NCBI GenBank assembly: GCA_014871385.1
Contig: CM026426.1
Coordinates: 48,281,611 to 48,345,610 of the forward strand
DNA length: 64,000 nt
Reading direction: 5' to 3'
Origin: Ceratodon purpureus
Lineage: Eukaryota > Streptophyta > Bryopsida > Pseudoditrichales > Ditrichaceae
The notes beneath the pieces were generated by a model. That model saw only the letters and a program-made list of their open reading frames with translations. It was not told the DNA's origin and made no database searches. Both the position numbers and the translations under genes were made by a program. Shown piece by piece: positions 12,101 through 20,916 of this stretch (within the stretch, counting starts at the first letter, position 1; the number at the start of each line of letters is the position of its first letter).

Positions 12101-12234
12101 GTAATTCATATCTTCCTCTTTTCCTGTTGTTTACATGTAGTTGAAAGTCGTCGGCGGCCCGCGGACGCTCAAGTGGTTCTCCGTATTGTAGAAGTGGGAT
12201 TTATTTATCAATGTCATTTTCTTCTTCCTTGCAG
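12101..12234 (+). other. Intron (134 bp) carrying one palindrome
   Basis: GTAATT donor and TTCCTTGCAG acceptor; phase 0, joining ...DFSAWK to EFCKEYLS. The palindrome variant GTCGGCGGCCCGCGGAC starts 49 nt from the donor (12150). Confidence 0.75.
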
Positions 12235-13560
12235 GAGTTCTGCAAGGAGTACCTCAGTCCGATTCTCGGAAAGTCCCCTACGTCCCAAACCTTCAAGCTA
12301 CCCTTAGTCTTCGTCTCTGACGAAACATACAACGAGTGGCAACTGGTGTTCGACGCCTGGGAGGAGGGGAGGATCATCGGGGAGGACGGTTTGAAACCAG
12401 GATTTCCCCCAAAGCCAGCCCGCCGGGACATAACACTCAACGACATGCATTACGTGATCGGTCTTCGGGACCACGAATGCAAGAGGCTGGCCAAGGAAAT
12501 TCTGGACCTTAAAGTGTACGTCAAGGTCACTGGGAAAGAGGTGGTTCAACGGGATGGATCATCATTGGAGAATTGGTGTAAGCATGTGAAGTACGAGTAT
12601 GTTGTCCGAAACGAGCTCATGTGTATTTACAGGGGCTTTGCACTGAAGAAACCAGGGACTGGGAAGCATATTGAGTGGAGCATGGATGACTGGAATTCCC
12701 TTGAAGTCGAGAAGGGGTTCAATGATACAATGATTAGTAATATTCGGGCTGACTTGGAAGATAGTCCTGAGGGGAAGGAGTGGCTTAAGGGACGGAATCA
12801 TCCGCTCACGCCGTCGCACGGGCCAACACCAGAATTCTTCAAAGACATTGTGCAAAAGTACTGGAAGTTGGATGTGGACCAGTCTTCGCAGTCGTCTGTT
12901 CAGTTCGATGCCCGGATTGCACAGGACCTGGGTGAAGTGTGCACAGCTCTTGACGTTCGCGGAGCATTCTCCTTCAACAAGGCGCAGTATGAGATGTTCG
13001 TGGTCTTTGGCTACGATCCAGCGGGAAAGGAGATGCCTAACATGCGACAACAACACGTTATAACTGTCGCTGAGAGGATTCTCCGTGAGGTGGAGGAGGA
13101 GGTCATTCTGGATGGGGAGGTAGATACAATTAAGGTGAATAAGCTTGTCACCCCTTCCTTGTGGCTACTCGATGCTGAGTGTAATCACACTCTTCAAGGC
13201 GTGTCAAGGCTGACGAGTAATTCGTGGACGGTTCATACTATGCAATACTTCCCTGATAGTTCCGCCGGGTTTCAAAGGAGTTCTCTCATTGACTCTAGAC
13301 CCAAGGTTCATGTGTCCGTTATGTATCCAAGAACAACGCCCGGGGATGCATGGAATACCTTCTCGGACTTCACTGGTTTGAAACGTACGCTTCCTCCCTA
13401 TGTGGACGAAGGAGAAGATCATCTTGGGGAGGATTGGTCAAATGGACACTGCCACGCTAGTTACTCTTTCCTCCAATCTCTTCTGGAGAAAGCGATGCAG
13501 ATTGAGGACGTTCGGGTGATCAATTGCTGGGGAGGGGGGAACGTCACGGCCCTCGCTCTG

Positions 13561-13694
13561 GTAAGTTACTGCAGTCTCTTCTGGTGCCTTCGCTGTTTGC
13601 TCACCGATCGTCGGCGGGCAGCCGACGCTGATTGAATCCTTCGTGTTTCTTAGGTAGAAGATTTCCTTATCCGTTTCGTCTTGTTCTGCTGCAG
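13561..13694 (+). other. Intron (134 bp) carrying one palindrome
   Basis: GTAAGT donor and CTGCTGCAG acceptor; phase 0, joining ...NVTALAL to KNHLTVIEI. The palindrome starts 49 nt from the donor (13610). Length and palindrome offset are identical to those of the intron at 12101-12234. Confidence 0.75.
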
Positions 13695-14877
13695 AAAAAC
13701 CATTTGACTGTAATTGAGATCGTGCGTACCGAGGAAGAGATATACGAAGCGCACTGTCGGGTTCGGAATATGACATTCATTCCGGGCGTTTATAACGTGC
13801 CTGTCCAAACTCGAGTTCAGACCACGCAGTCTGGGGCCAGGCCGTCTGTCCCCGCCTCTGCTAGAGGCAGGACTGGCTCTCTCACGGCTGCCGACTTGGG
13901 TGTGAATGCGGAGGAGGCCCATTTGGTCGGGAAGGATGGATGTATGGGTTCGGGGAAGACTGCGGGGGTTCGCTCACAGAGTTATCTGGACTTTGACGAC
14001 AATGTCGACGAGGAGCCACCAGATGTACCCGACCCACACGGTGAAGATGAAGCTGGAGATGCTGAGGAACAGCCAAGAAACGAGGACGACCAAGCTGAGG
14101 CTCGCATTCCAACAGGAGATGCAGAGGTAGAGGAGCGAGACACGGAGGACTTAGACTATGAACCAGAACCCGACGTATTACCACTGGAAGAATCGAATCC
14201 TCGCTACGAAAACCCACCGCTGTCGCAAGTTCTACAGGAGACCGGAACTGACTCCCTCAGCTTCGGTATTATTTCTCCTACATTTCAAGAGCATGAGACT
14301 CCTCCCGCTGAGCCAGAACGTGATTTAGACCAGGCGGGGCGTCCAAAGAGGATGCAGGTTCCTCTAGCATCGAGGCCTGACGATGAAGTGGTTCTCCGTG
14401 TCCAGAAGCCAACCCAGGAGCCTGCAGTGAGCATTGAAGGGCATGTTCCTCCTGCTGCCGTCGGCGGGCAGCCGACGGCAGACGAGCAAACGTCATCTAA
14501 CCCCTCTGCCAAGACCAAGTTGACAGGGAAGTCAATCGCATTCGTCACTCAAGGTGTGAAGGGCGCAACTCGGATGATTGGCCCGGATGAGAACCCTCTG
14601 GTCAAGATACGATCAATGAAGAGAAGTAAGACCGATGGTACTGCGCAGGATTCCTCTCTTGTGGGTAACTTATCCCGTGATTCCTCAGGGGTTCAGGAAG
14701 GGGAGGAGTCCTCTGGGAAGGGCAAACGGAAGGCTGCTTCGAAGAAGACTTCCTCCAAGAAGGGCACATCTGGGGATCTGGTCATGAGTCCGAGGAATGT
14801 GGACGCTCCAGAGGACGTTCTGTCACCTGTGCGGGCATCCAAACGGGAGCCTAGGCCGAAGAAGCACAAAGGTGGAG

Positions 14878-15108
14878 GTCAGTGAATCAGGCGGTGGCCC
14901 AGTCCATCTTTTAAATGCCTGCATTGATAATTTAGTGTAGTGATCGGGCGCTAGGATTGTGTTAGATGTATGTATAGCCAAATATGAATAAATTTTCGGT
15001 AAATGCCAAGTTGTACGCTTTCCCTTTTTCCAAATAATGTTGCTTGCAAGTTGGCTGTCCGCCGACCGTCATCCTAACCGTCACGTTTGTCCTCTGCTTC
15101 GTTTTCAG
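14878..15108 (+). other. Possible intron linking the ParB-like gene to the first FCP1-like exon
   Basis: A GT at 14878 (GGTGGAG|GTCAGT) and the acceptor GTTTTCAG ending at 15108 would join the frames exactly in phase (phase 1), bypassing the TGA after GGGQ. The interval also contains AATAAA near 14985, so an unspliced transcript could end there. It carries a palindrome at 15050. Splicing and termination are alternatives I cannot separate from sequence. Confidence 0.4.
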
Positions 15109-15887
15109 TCACTCCAGAGTCCGCGGACAAGGAAGTCCATGGAAAACTTCACGAAGATAGACCTAGTGCAGTTCTGGAGCAGGGACCTCCACCTCTGAAT
15201 TCACTTCACATAGCCCCGGAACAGGCTGGTACTCAGGTACACGATCCAGTGCTGAAGTACTTTCTGGTTGTGGATATTAACGGCTTGCTATTAGTCCAGA
15301 CAAAGCAGGGCACTAGGTGGAATATTAAACTTAGACTGGGTTTAGAGAAGTTCCTAGAGTTCTGCCTGGACAATTTCGAGGTGGTCTTCTGGAGCTGCGT
15401 TCAGGAAAAGAGGTTCCAGATTCTGTGGACAGCGTTGCAGCAGCGCTGTCCTCGTCTAGATGCCGAAGTGCGCTACAAGTTCGACCAGAGTTTCTGCGAG
15501 ACTTGCGTACATAAGGCTAGTAGGGAGTTTTATTTGAAGAGACTCCAGACCCTCTTTGACCTCGATGACGGGCTGAAGGGGACGGGGGCGTCTTCAATTA
15601 ACACTCTCTTGGTTGATGATTCCCCTTATAAGAATGTCGCAAACACTCCTTGGAACGCTGTGCACCCTACACCATATACCTTCGAGTCGAAGGAGTCGGA
15701 AAATAAGAGGAATTATCTGGTTGGAGAATTGATTCCTTGGCTTACCAGTTTGAAAGAATCCAAACTCCCCGTGCCCGAGTACTGCCAGAAACACTCCGAA
15801 TTTGGTCAGCGTCGTCTGTTTCCGGGGGATGAAGCTTATAGTCTCTTCTCTCCACACATTGATTGCCCTAAACGAAAGAGAACATAG
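15109..15887 (+). CDS. FCP1/NIF-like phosphatase domain protein 1 (predicted catalytically impaired)
   Basis: Open from the acceptor at 15108 to TAG at 15885-15887, about 259 residues. The FCP1-homology (HAD) fold is recognisable from three spaced motifs: VVDINGLLL (15266-15292), FEVVFWS (about 15375-15395) and LLVDDSPYKN with a following N (about 15607-15640). Active FCP1/SCP phosphatases carry DxDx[T/V]; here it reads D-I-N-G, so the first Asp (nucleophile) is present but the second Asp (acid/base) is missing. The C-terminus ends in a basic PKRKRT, a possible nuclear signal. It may be a separate gene using an upstream exon, or the 3' part of the ParB-like gene. Two related domains follow downstream. 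Confidence 0.65.
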
Positions 15888-16111
15888 TAGATGTAGAAAC
15901 TGTTTTAGAGAGCATGCACATGATTCAGTCGGCTGCCCGCCGATGGGAACTTCATGTATTTAGACTTTTTCAGTAAATAAAGTTTTCCTCCTTTTAAATA
16001 TATGAGAACGGAACTCAGTATCGAGACTGTGTATTCTGTCGTGGGTGTCTTATTGTGTCTCCATTTGTACACTAGAGCACGTATGAATTGTGAGCATGCG
16101 ATTGATCACCC
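15888..16111. other. Spacer between FCP1-like copies 1 and 2
   Basis: It holds the palindrome at 15928 and a CAGTAAATAAAG poly(A)-signal-like word near 15970, consistent with the 3' end of copy 1. A GAGTCACTAG acceptor-like site lies just downstream, at about 16152. Confidence 0.45.
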
Positions 16112-17242
16112 ATGTTTTCTTGGAATTTGTCCTTCATTTTTCATGAGTCACTAGAGGATGACGCTGAAATTGAAGTGCACCAGGGACCTTCCCTTCTTAG
16201 TATGCTCTTGGAGGAGTACCCAACATCTCCTGATGGTGATGCTCACAGAGAAGAGTCTCCGGGAGCGGAAGCCGAGAATGAAAGTGATGGGGAGGACGAG
16301 TACGACTATCCAGTCGGCGGGCCGCCGACGCTGTCTGCTGCACATAGCTCTGGCCGGTGTGCAATGGCTTCCACCTCGTTCGTCAAGACCAACGTCGCGA
16401 TCCCGCGCACCGGTTCCCCGCGCGATGATTCCGTCAGTGTCAGCACTGATATTATTGCGCGTAATATTGAGGTACCTCTCCAACGATACTACCTTGTCCT
16501 TGACATTAAGGGATTGCTCATCGCGGAGCACCACGGGTATATCAGTGATGACCAGAAGACAAAAATTCATATCCGGGCTAGACCAGGACTTCTTTCATTT
16601 CTAGAGTTCTGCACCGCGAATTTCGAGGTAGTCTTTTGGTCCACGGTTTCTGAAAAGAATCTCGATCGTCACTTCCAGAAGCTGTTAGCCATTCATCCTT
16701 TGCTCAGGAGCAATTACAGACGCCTTCCAGGATTCTGGTGTGATATCTCAACAAGGAATAGTCCGAATGGGAAACGGGAGTACTTGTTGAAGCGTCTGGA
16801 TAGACTTTTCTGCGACACTAGGCTACTGGCTCGATCAGGTGCCACTGTCCAGAATACCCTACTGGTAGACGACCGGCCTTATAGGAATGTACTTAATCAT
16901 CCATTTAGCGATGTCCATCCTAATTCTTTTTTCTGGGACTCTGCAGAGTGCAAAGAACCTCAACCCACCCCCAATCCCTATTTAACTAGGGTAGTTACAC
17001 CATTCCTTGCAGGACTTAAGCAGTCTGGATTGGATGTCCAGGAGTATTGTAGGAAGAATTCTAGCATAGGGAAGCCACGTCTTTTTCCAGAATCTCGCGA
17101 ATACCAAAAGTATAGGGAGGTTATTCCTTCTCATGCATGCGGGTTTGACGTCCCGGGTGATCCTGGATCTTGGTTTGTGAATTTACCTTGTCCTCCGGAG
17201 GCCCCTGGTAGTTCCATCATCGGCGGGCAGCCGACTGATTAG
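16112..17242 (+). CDS. FCP1/NIF-like phosphatase domain protein 2 (predicted catalytically impaired)
   Basis: A 376-codon ORF, ATG to TAG. An acidic N-terminal region (about residues 15-75) contains an in-frame palindrome copy (16313) encoding VGGPPT. The FCP1-like domain follows: LVLDIKGLLI (about 16496-16525), FEVVFWSTVSEK, and NTLLVDDRPYRNVLN (about 16855-16900). As in copy 1, the DxDx[T/V] signature is reduced to D-I-K-G, losing the second Asp. The C-terminal PxxYCRKNSSIGKPRLFPE block is shared with copy 1 (PEYCQKHSEFGQRRLFPG), so the copies arose by duplication. The last codons before the stop are a second palindrome (17219), encoding IGGQPTD. The start may instead be an exon beginning near 16153. 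Confidence 0.65.
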   Translation: MFSWNLSFIFHESLEDDAEIEVHQGPSLLSMLLEEYPTSPDGDAHREESPGAEAENESDGEDEYDYPVGGPPTLSAAHSSGRCAMASTSFVKTNVAIPRTGSPRDDSVSVSTDIIARNIEVPLQRYYLVLDIKGLLIAEHHGYISDDQKTKIHIRARPGLLSFLEFCTANFEVVFWSTVSEKNLDRHFQKLLAIHPLLRSNYRRLPGFWCDISTRNSPNGKREYLLKRLDRLFCDTRLLARSGATVQNTLLVDDRPYRNVLNHPFSDVHPNSFFWDSAECKEPQPTPNPYLTRVVTPFLAGLKQSGLDVQEYCRKNSSIGKPRLFPESREYQKYREVIPSHACGFDVPGDPGSWFVNLPCPPEAPGSSIIGGQPTD

Positions 17243-17551
17243 AGCCTATATCAGCGGCGCCACTAGTTTTAAAAATCACATATGATACTCTGCACTCTTT
17301 AGTTTAATACGCTAAGACTGTTCCCTTTCTGAACTTCCCTGCACCACACATTTGTTTCCAGTGCTGCAATTCGGTACTTCTTTTTGAAGATGCATGCATG
17401 ACATTTCACCTGCTGCACATTTACCTTTGAGGTTTCTTCAATGCATCGTTTTGTCGGCGGGTCGCCGACGACTTTGAATGTAGTCCATTTCTTTCATATA
17501 CTTCGTCCCGTTCCTTGATTTCCTTCACTGATTGCATTTCATATTCTTCAG
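17243..17551. other. Spacer or intron before FCP1-like copy 3
   Basis: Pyrimidine-rich towards its end, finishing in an acceptor-like ATATTCTTCAG at 17551. It carries the palindrome at 17453. Confidence 0.45.
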
Positions 17552-18229
17552 GGTTCCTCGTTTTATTTCAAATGCCTTCACGGTCCACCTCATCATGTCA
17601 AGAAATGTATTGTCCTATGCGTCAATGGCCTTCTCTGCTATGTGGATCCCAGGATAGAGGCTTTGCCATGGGATACGCATCGGAATGTAGTGAAGCGCCC
17701 AGGTTTGAAGAAGCTTTTCGACATGCTTTTCTTGCATTTCCATGTTGGTCTGTGGTCGAAGATGCCCTTGGGAGAACTGAAGCCTTTACTCACACATATT
17801 CTGCGGGCCGGTGTAATGGAGAGGCTGTCCTTCGTGTATATCAGAAGTGACCTTATCGACCGGGAGAATTTCCCCTGGAGTTATAAGACGTTAGGTCAAG
17901 TTTGCTCCAAGGTACAGTCTAGAAACGTCTGCAAACTAGATCAGGTGCTATTTGTGGATGTTGACCCGAGGTCATTGAGGAGGACACCAAACTGTATGTG
18001 CTACATTCCTTGGCCTTTTTAGGGTCATCTAAACTTTCCGAACGATGACGGCGTTATACCTAACATTGCTACAGATATCCTTCCTCTGGTTTATCCCTTG
18101 CACAAGTTCGGATCTGTACCAGAGTATATGGCGCAGGCGTGTAGGCCGGGGCAAGTGCACTGGGCAATTGAAGCTGCGAGAAATTTTGGACGTGCACGAG
18201 TGGACTGGACTGAAGTTTGCTGGGACTGA
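17552..18229 (+). pseudogene. FCP1-like copy 3, active site lost, one in-frame TAG
   Basis: Open from the acceptor at 17551. The motif I position reads VLCVNGLLCYV (about 17612-17644), replacing even the nucleophile Asp by Cys. RPGLKKLFDMLF, FHVGLWSK and VLFVDVDP (about 17945-17968) align with the same blocks in copies 1 and 2. An in-frame TAG (18020-18022) follows YIPWPF, after which the same frame continues with ATDILPLVYPLHKFGSVPEYMAQ, equivalent to the distal block of the other copies, before TGA at 18227-18229. The homology after the TAG shows that the stop is a secondary lesion or is read through. Confidence 0.6.
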
Positions 18230-19389
18230 GTTAGGCGGACTTTTTCGCCGCCAACTTGCACTTCTTCCCTCCTCCTGACCAACAGAACACCTTCCATCGG
18301 CTGCTCGCCGACTTGGTCGACCCGTTTGTGCGGCCTTCAAATATATGATTTACTCATTGACCTTACGGCTATGCTTTCAGGGAAATAGTTTTCTGAGTAG
18401 ATTATAATGTGATAGGATTTACGTCAACTTGGTACATAGTGCTGGGTGTAGACTTAATGTTGTAGGACTTCATGACTCAAAGTGCTACGGGACTAGTTAG
18501 TTTAGCGTGTTCTATTATCGGCGGGTCGCCGACTCTGTATTGTACATTTCATTACTTGAATCAACATGATATTCTTTGACGTATTCATTGTAACTCTTAT
18601 TCTGCATCATATGTCGCAATCTTCGGGTTCATATATCCATCACTGGCAAATTCCGCCCATGCACATCTCGATGTCCAGTTTTGCATTCCATATTCTGTGG
18701 TATTCATGTACAATGACACTGTTCATCTGTGGTCTCCATCTATCGGCGGTCCGCTGAGTTCGCATTGGTCATTTTTGAATTCTGGACTTTTTTTTGTCCA
18801 GAATTACCTAAATATCCCTTTTATGAAATTATCTTCCACTTCCTTTTGTATGTGTAACCTATACTACTTGCTATAGCGCCATGCCGAAATGGAACTAGTG
18901 CTATTACCGCGATTACGCAAAACTTTGTAGAAAAGGTAATTCTCAAAACAGTAATATGAGACAGCATCCGATTTCACATTAACAAAACAGCCAGTGGACT
19001 GTCTACTGACATTATGCCATATCCACTAATACAACTTCTGAACATCTCCAAACCATCTTCCAGCCATAACCTGTTGAAACACGAATCGCCATGATGTTAC
19101 GCTTTCATATATGCTTAATGAATTTCGAAATCACTACAAAAAGACGATTCTAGAAACAGAAGCCTAGTTCTTTTTAAAACAAATGACATACACTTTTTCA
19201 AAGCATACTGCAAGCATCTATATTAACAGAGTGTGCTTCAAATACTCAACTGGATCACAACTCACTATCTATCAGCCTAGTGGTGCTCGCCTAGTTTATA
19301 TACAAACAATTCCACTGCTGTTGAGTTTATAATTTATTCTATTGTAACATTAAAAAAGGGTCTTACCTCAAGCACGAAACTTATCAGTT
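18230..19389. other. Intergenic with last palindromes; composition shifts AT-rich
   Basis: Palindromes lie at 18296, 18517 and (weak) 18742. From about 18780 the sequence becomes AT-rich and palindrome-free. CACTACAAAAAG at 19132 resembles a CACTA terminus but has no partner (see rejected items). Confidence 0.5.
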
Positions 19390-20916
19390 TCACTCATCCT
19401 TCTTCTCCTTTCCCTTCACGCTTTTTATTTCACCGTCGTCATCGTTGCTTGGAATTTCATTCTGTTCGCCACTAGTTTCCACAATGACCAAACTGAAGTC
19501 TACACATTGGAGGGATGCTTTTCCATATTTGGGTGGGCAAATTACGGTATCTGTCTTCACTTTCTTAATCGAACTCTCTTCTCCTGCATTTTGGTTCGCC
19601 AATCCAACTTCTTGAGCCCAACTCTGCACATGGACGTCCGCTACTCCGTCTACTAGAAAACCATGTACATACTCCCACTCATGAAGAGGTGTGTACAGTG
19701 GAGCATCAGGTAATTCAGGGTCGGTGATGGAGTCACCATTGTCTCCGCTTCTCTGTCTTTTCCGACTTCGACAACTTTCATCAACGACGCCGGGAATTTG
19801 AGTGTTTGTGACAGGTGTAATATGATCTCCTCGGGTTGAAGCAGGATTTCCATACATGGTATTGTCTTCATCGCTGTCATCACTTAAGAGTATGGTTCCA
19901 GGTGCATAGAAGTGGACGGCAGTTTCTTCATCTTGGGTTATATTTTCCTGGTTTCCAGAATTAATCTCCTCGCCCATACTGTCATCTTCCAAAGTAGTCA
20001 CAGAGAAAGGTAAACTATATGTTGGATTGCCGGTCAAAGGAAGAGTATTTCCCTCATTCTCATAATCTACACCTCCAGACACTTCTTGAGCTGCGTCTGT
20101 TTCAAAGATAATTCCTAACAAAATGTCGCTCTCGCCATCATGTTTGGTGAACTGGTCAGTTCCATGCGAGCCAGAGTAGTCTGAGCCGTTTCCAGTATTT
20201 CGTCTTCCGTAATCACGAACTTCTGCTGCAATTCCGATAAGAGTTGCGATGGATCTACCACCCTCCACATTGTTTTCGGTTGACATGATACTGCCTACTT
20301 CAGAATATGTCCGATTCTCTCTAGAAGCTTCGCCGTTCACTAGTGATCCCCTTGGATCAATGGAACCTAAATCAAATAACAATTATCAAGAAATTAAAAA
20401 GCAGCTGTAGAGATACATCTAAGAATATAATTCAGTAAAATTATGCACCAACATTATCAACTACTCCCAAGAGTTCAAGATGTAGAAATTGCGTACCCGT
20501 TGATGAACGAATTGACTCTGACTGTTGCAAAACACTCGAAGGAGATAAATTCATCCCCGCACCTGTCATCACGAAATCCAGTGCAGAATATGTATAAGAA
20601 ATTATTCAAACAAAAACTTCTGTTCAATAGTCGAACTATAAAGATTTCGAACAATGACGTACGTGAACTATGAAACAGTATTGCATCATTTAGACATAAG
20701 TTATTCTGTACAGAAAGCCTTCAGTGTGTATTCTATGTCCACTCTGCTGTGTAAGGACATAGACAGTCTTACAAGGGATTTCCCGGTATCGTAAGAATTG
20801 TAATTTCTTAAATGTGATTTATTAAATGTAGCTGCGATAAGAAGAATCTCACCACCTACAGCGCCCTGCTCAGATGAAGAAGATGGACACTCGCCGTTGA
20901 TGAGTCCGTACCTCAT
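19390..20916 (-). CDS. Three-exon gene for a 368-aa acidic, nuclear-type protein
   Basis: Model: exon 1 20853-20916 (ATG at 20914-20916), exon 2 20497-20562, exon 3 19390-20366. Each boundary has GT/AG, and both junctions are phase 1. The spliced length is 1,107 nt (368 codons plus stop), which strongly supports the model. The product is rich in Asp, Glu, Ser, Gly and Asn, with a basic nuclear-signal-like SRKRQRSGD in the middle and a mixed-charge KGKEKKDE C-terminus. A compact hydrophobic stretch (LYTPLHEWEYVHGFLVDGV) may be the only folded part. I do not recognise the family. It lies beside the CACTA element and may be cargo or host. Confidence 0.55.

Larger units (their letters stand above)
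10207..14885 (+). pseudogene. ParB-like / methyltransferase-like protein gene, with two nonsense codons and a frameshift
   Basis: Exon 1 (10207-10226, MAASESG) splices in phase over a 483-bp intron to 10710. Frame 1 runs to about 10990, then continues in frame 2, implying a one-base indel. In-frame TAG (11129-11131) and TGA (11672-11674) follow, but the frame reopens each time. A Lys-rich linker (11190-11400) precedes IPYNRIHIAP and IIGGQHTFEACREL (about 11827-11868), then IIPVYAD...VSNALN. This order resembles the ParB/sulfiredoxin nucleotide-binding fold (usually GxHR). Introns at 12101-12234 and 13561-13694 are phase 0. The distal exon junction encodes VINCWGGGNVTALAL then VIEIVRTEEEIYEAHCRVR, like the motif I segment at the C-terminus of beta-class DNA methyltransferases. 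I see no clear DPPY/NPPY motif. An acidic then Lys/Arg-rich tail (KRKAASKK) suggests nuclear localisation. Domain identities are inference. Confidence 0.5.

Noticed and set aside
19132..19145. CACTACAAAAAG as the left end of the CACTA element
   Set aside because: It does not match the right terminus (complement CACTAGTAGG), and no complementary copy was found at the other side.
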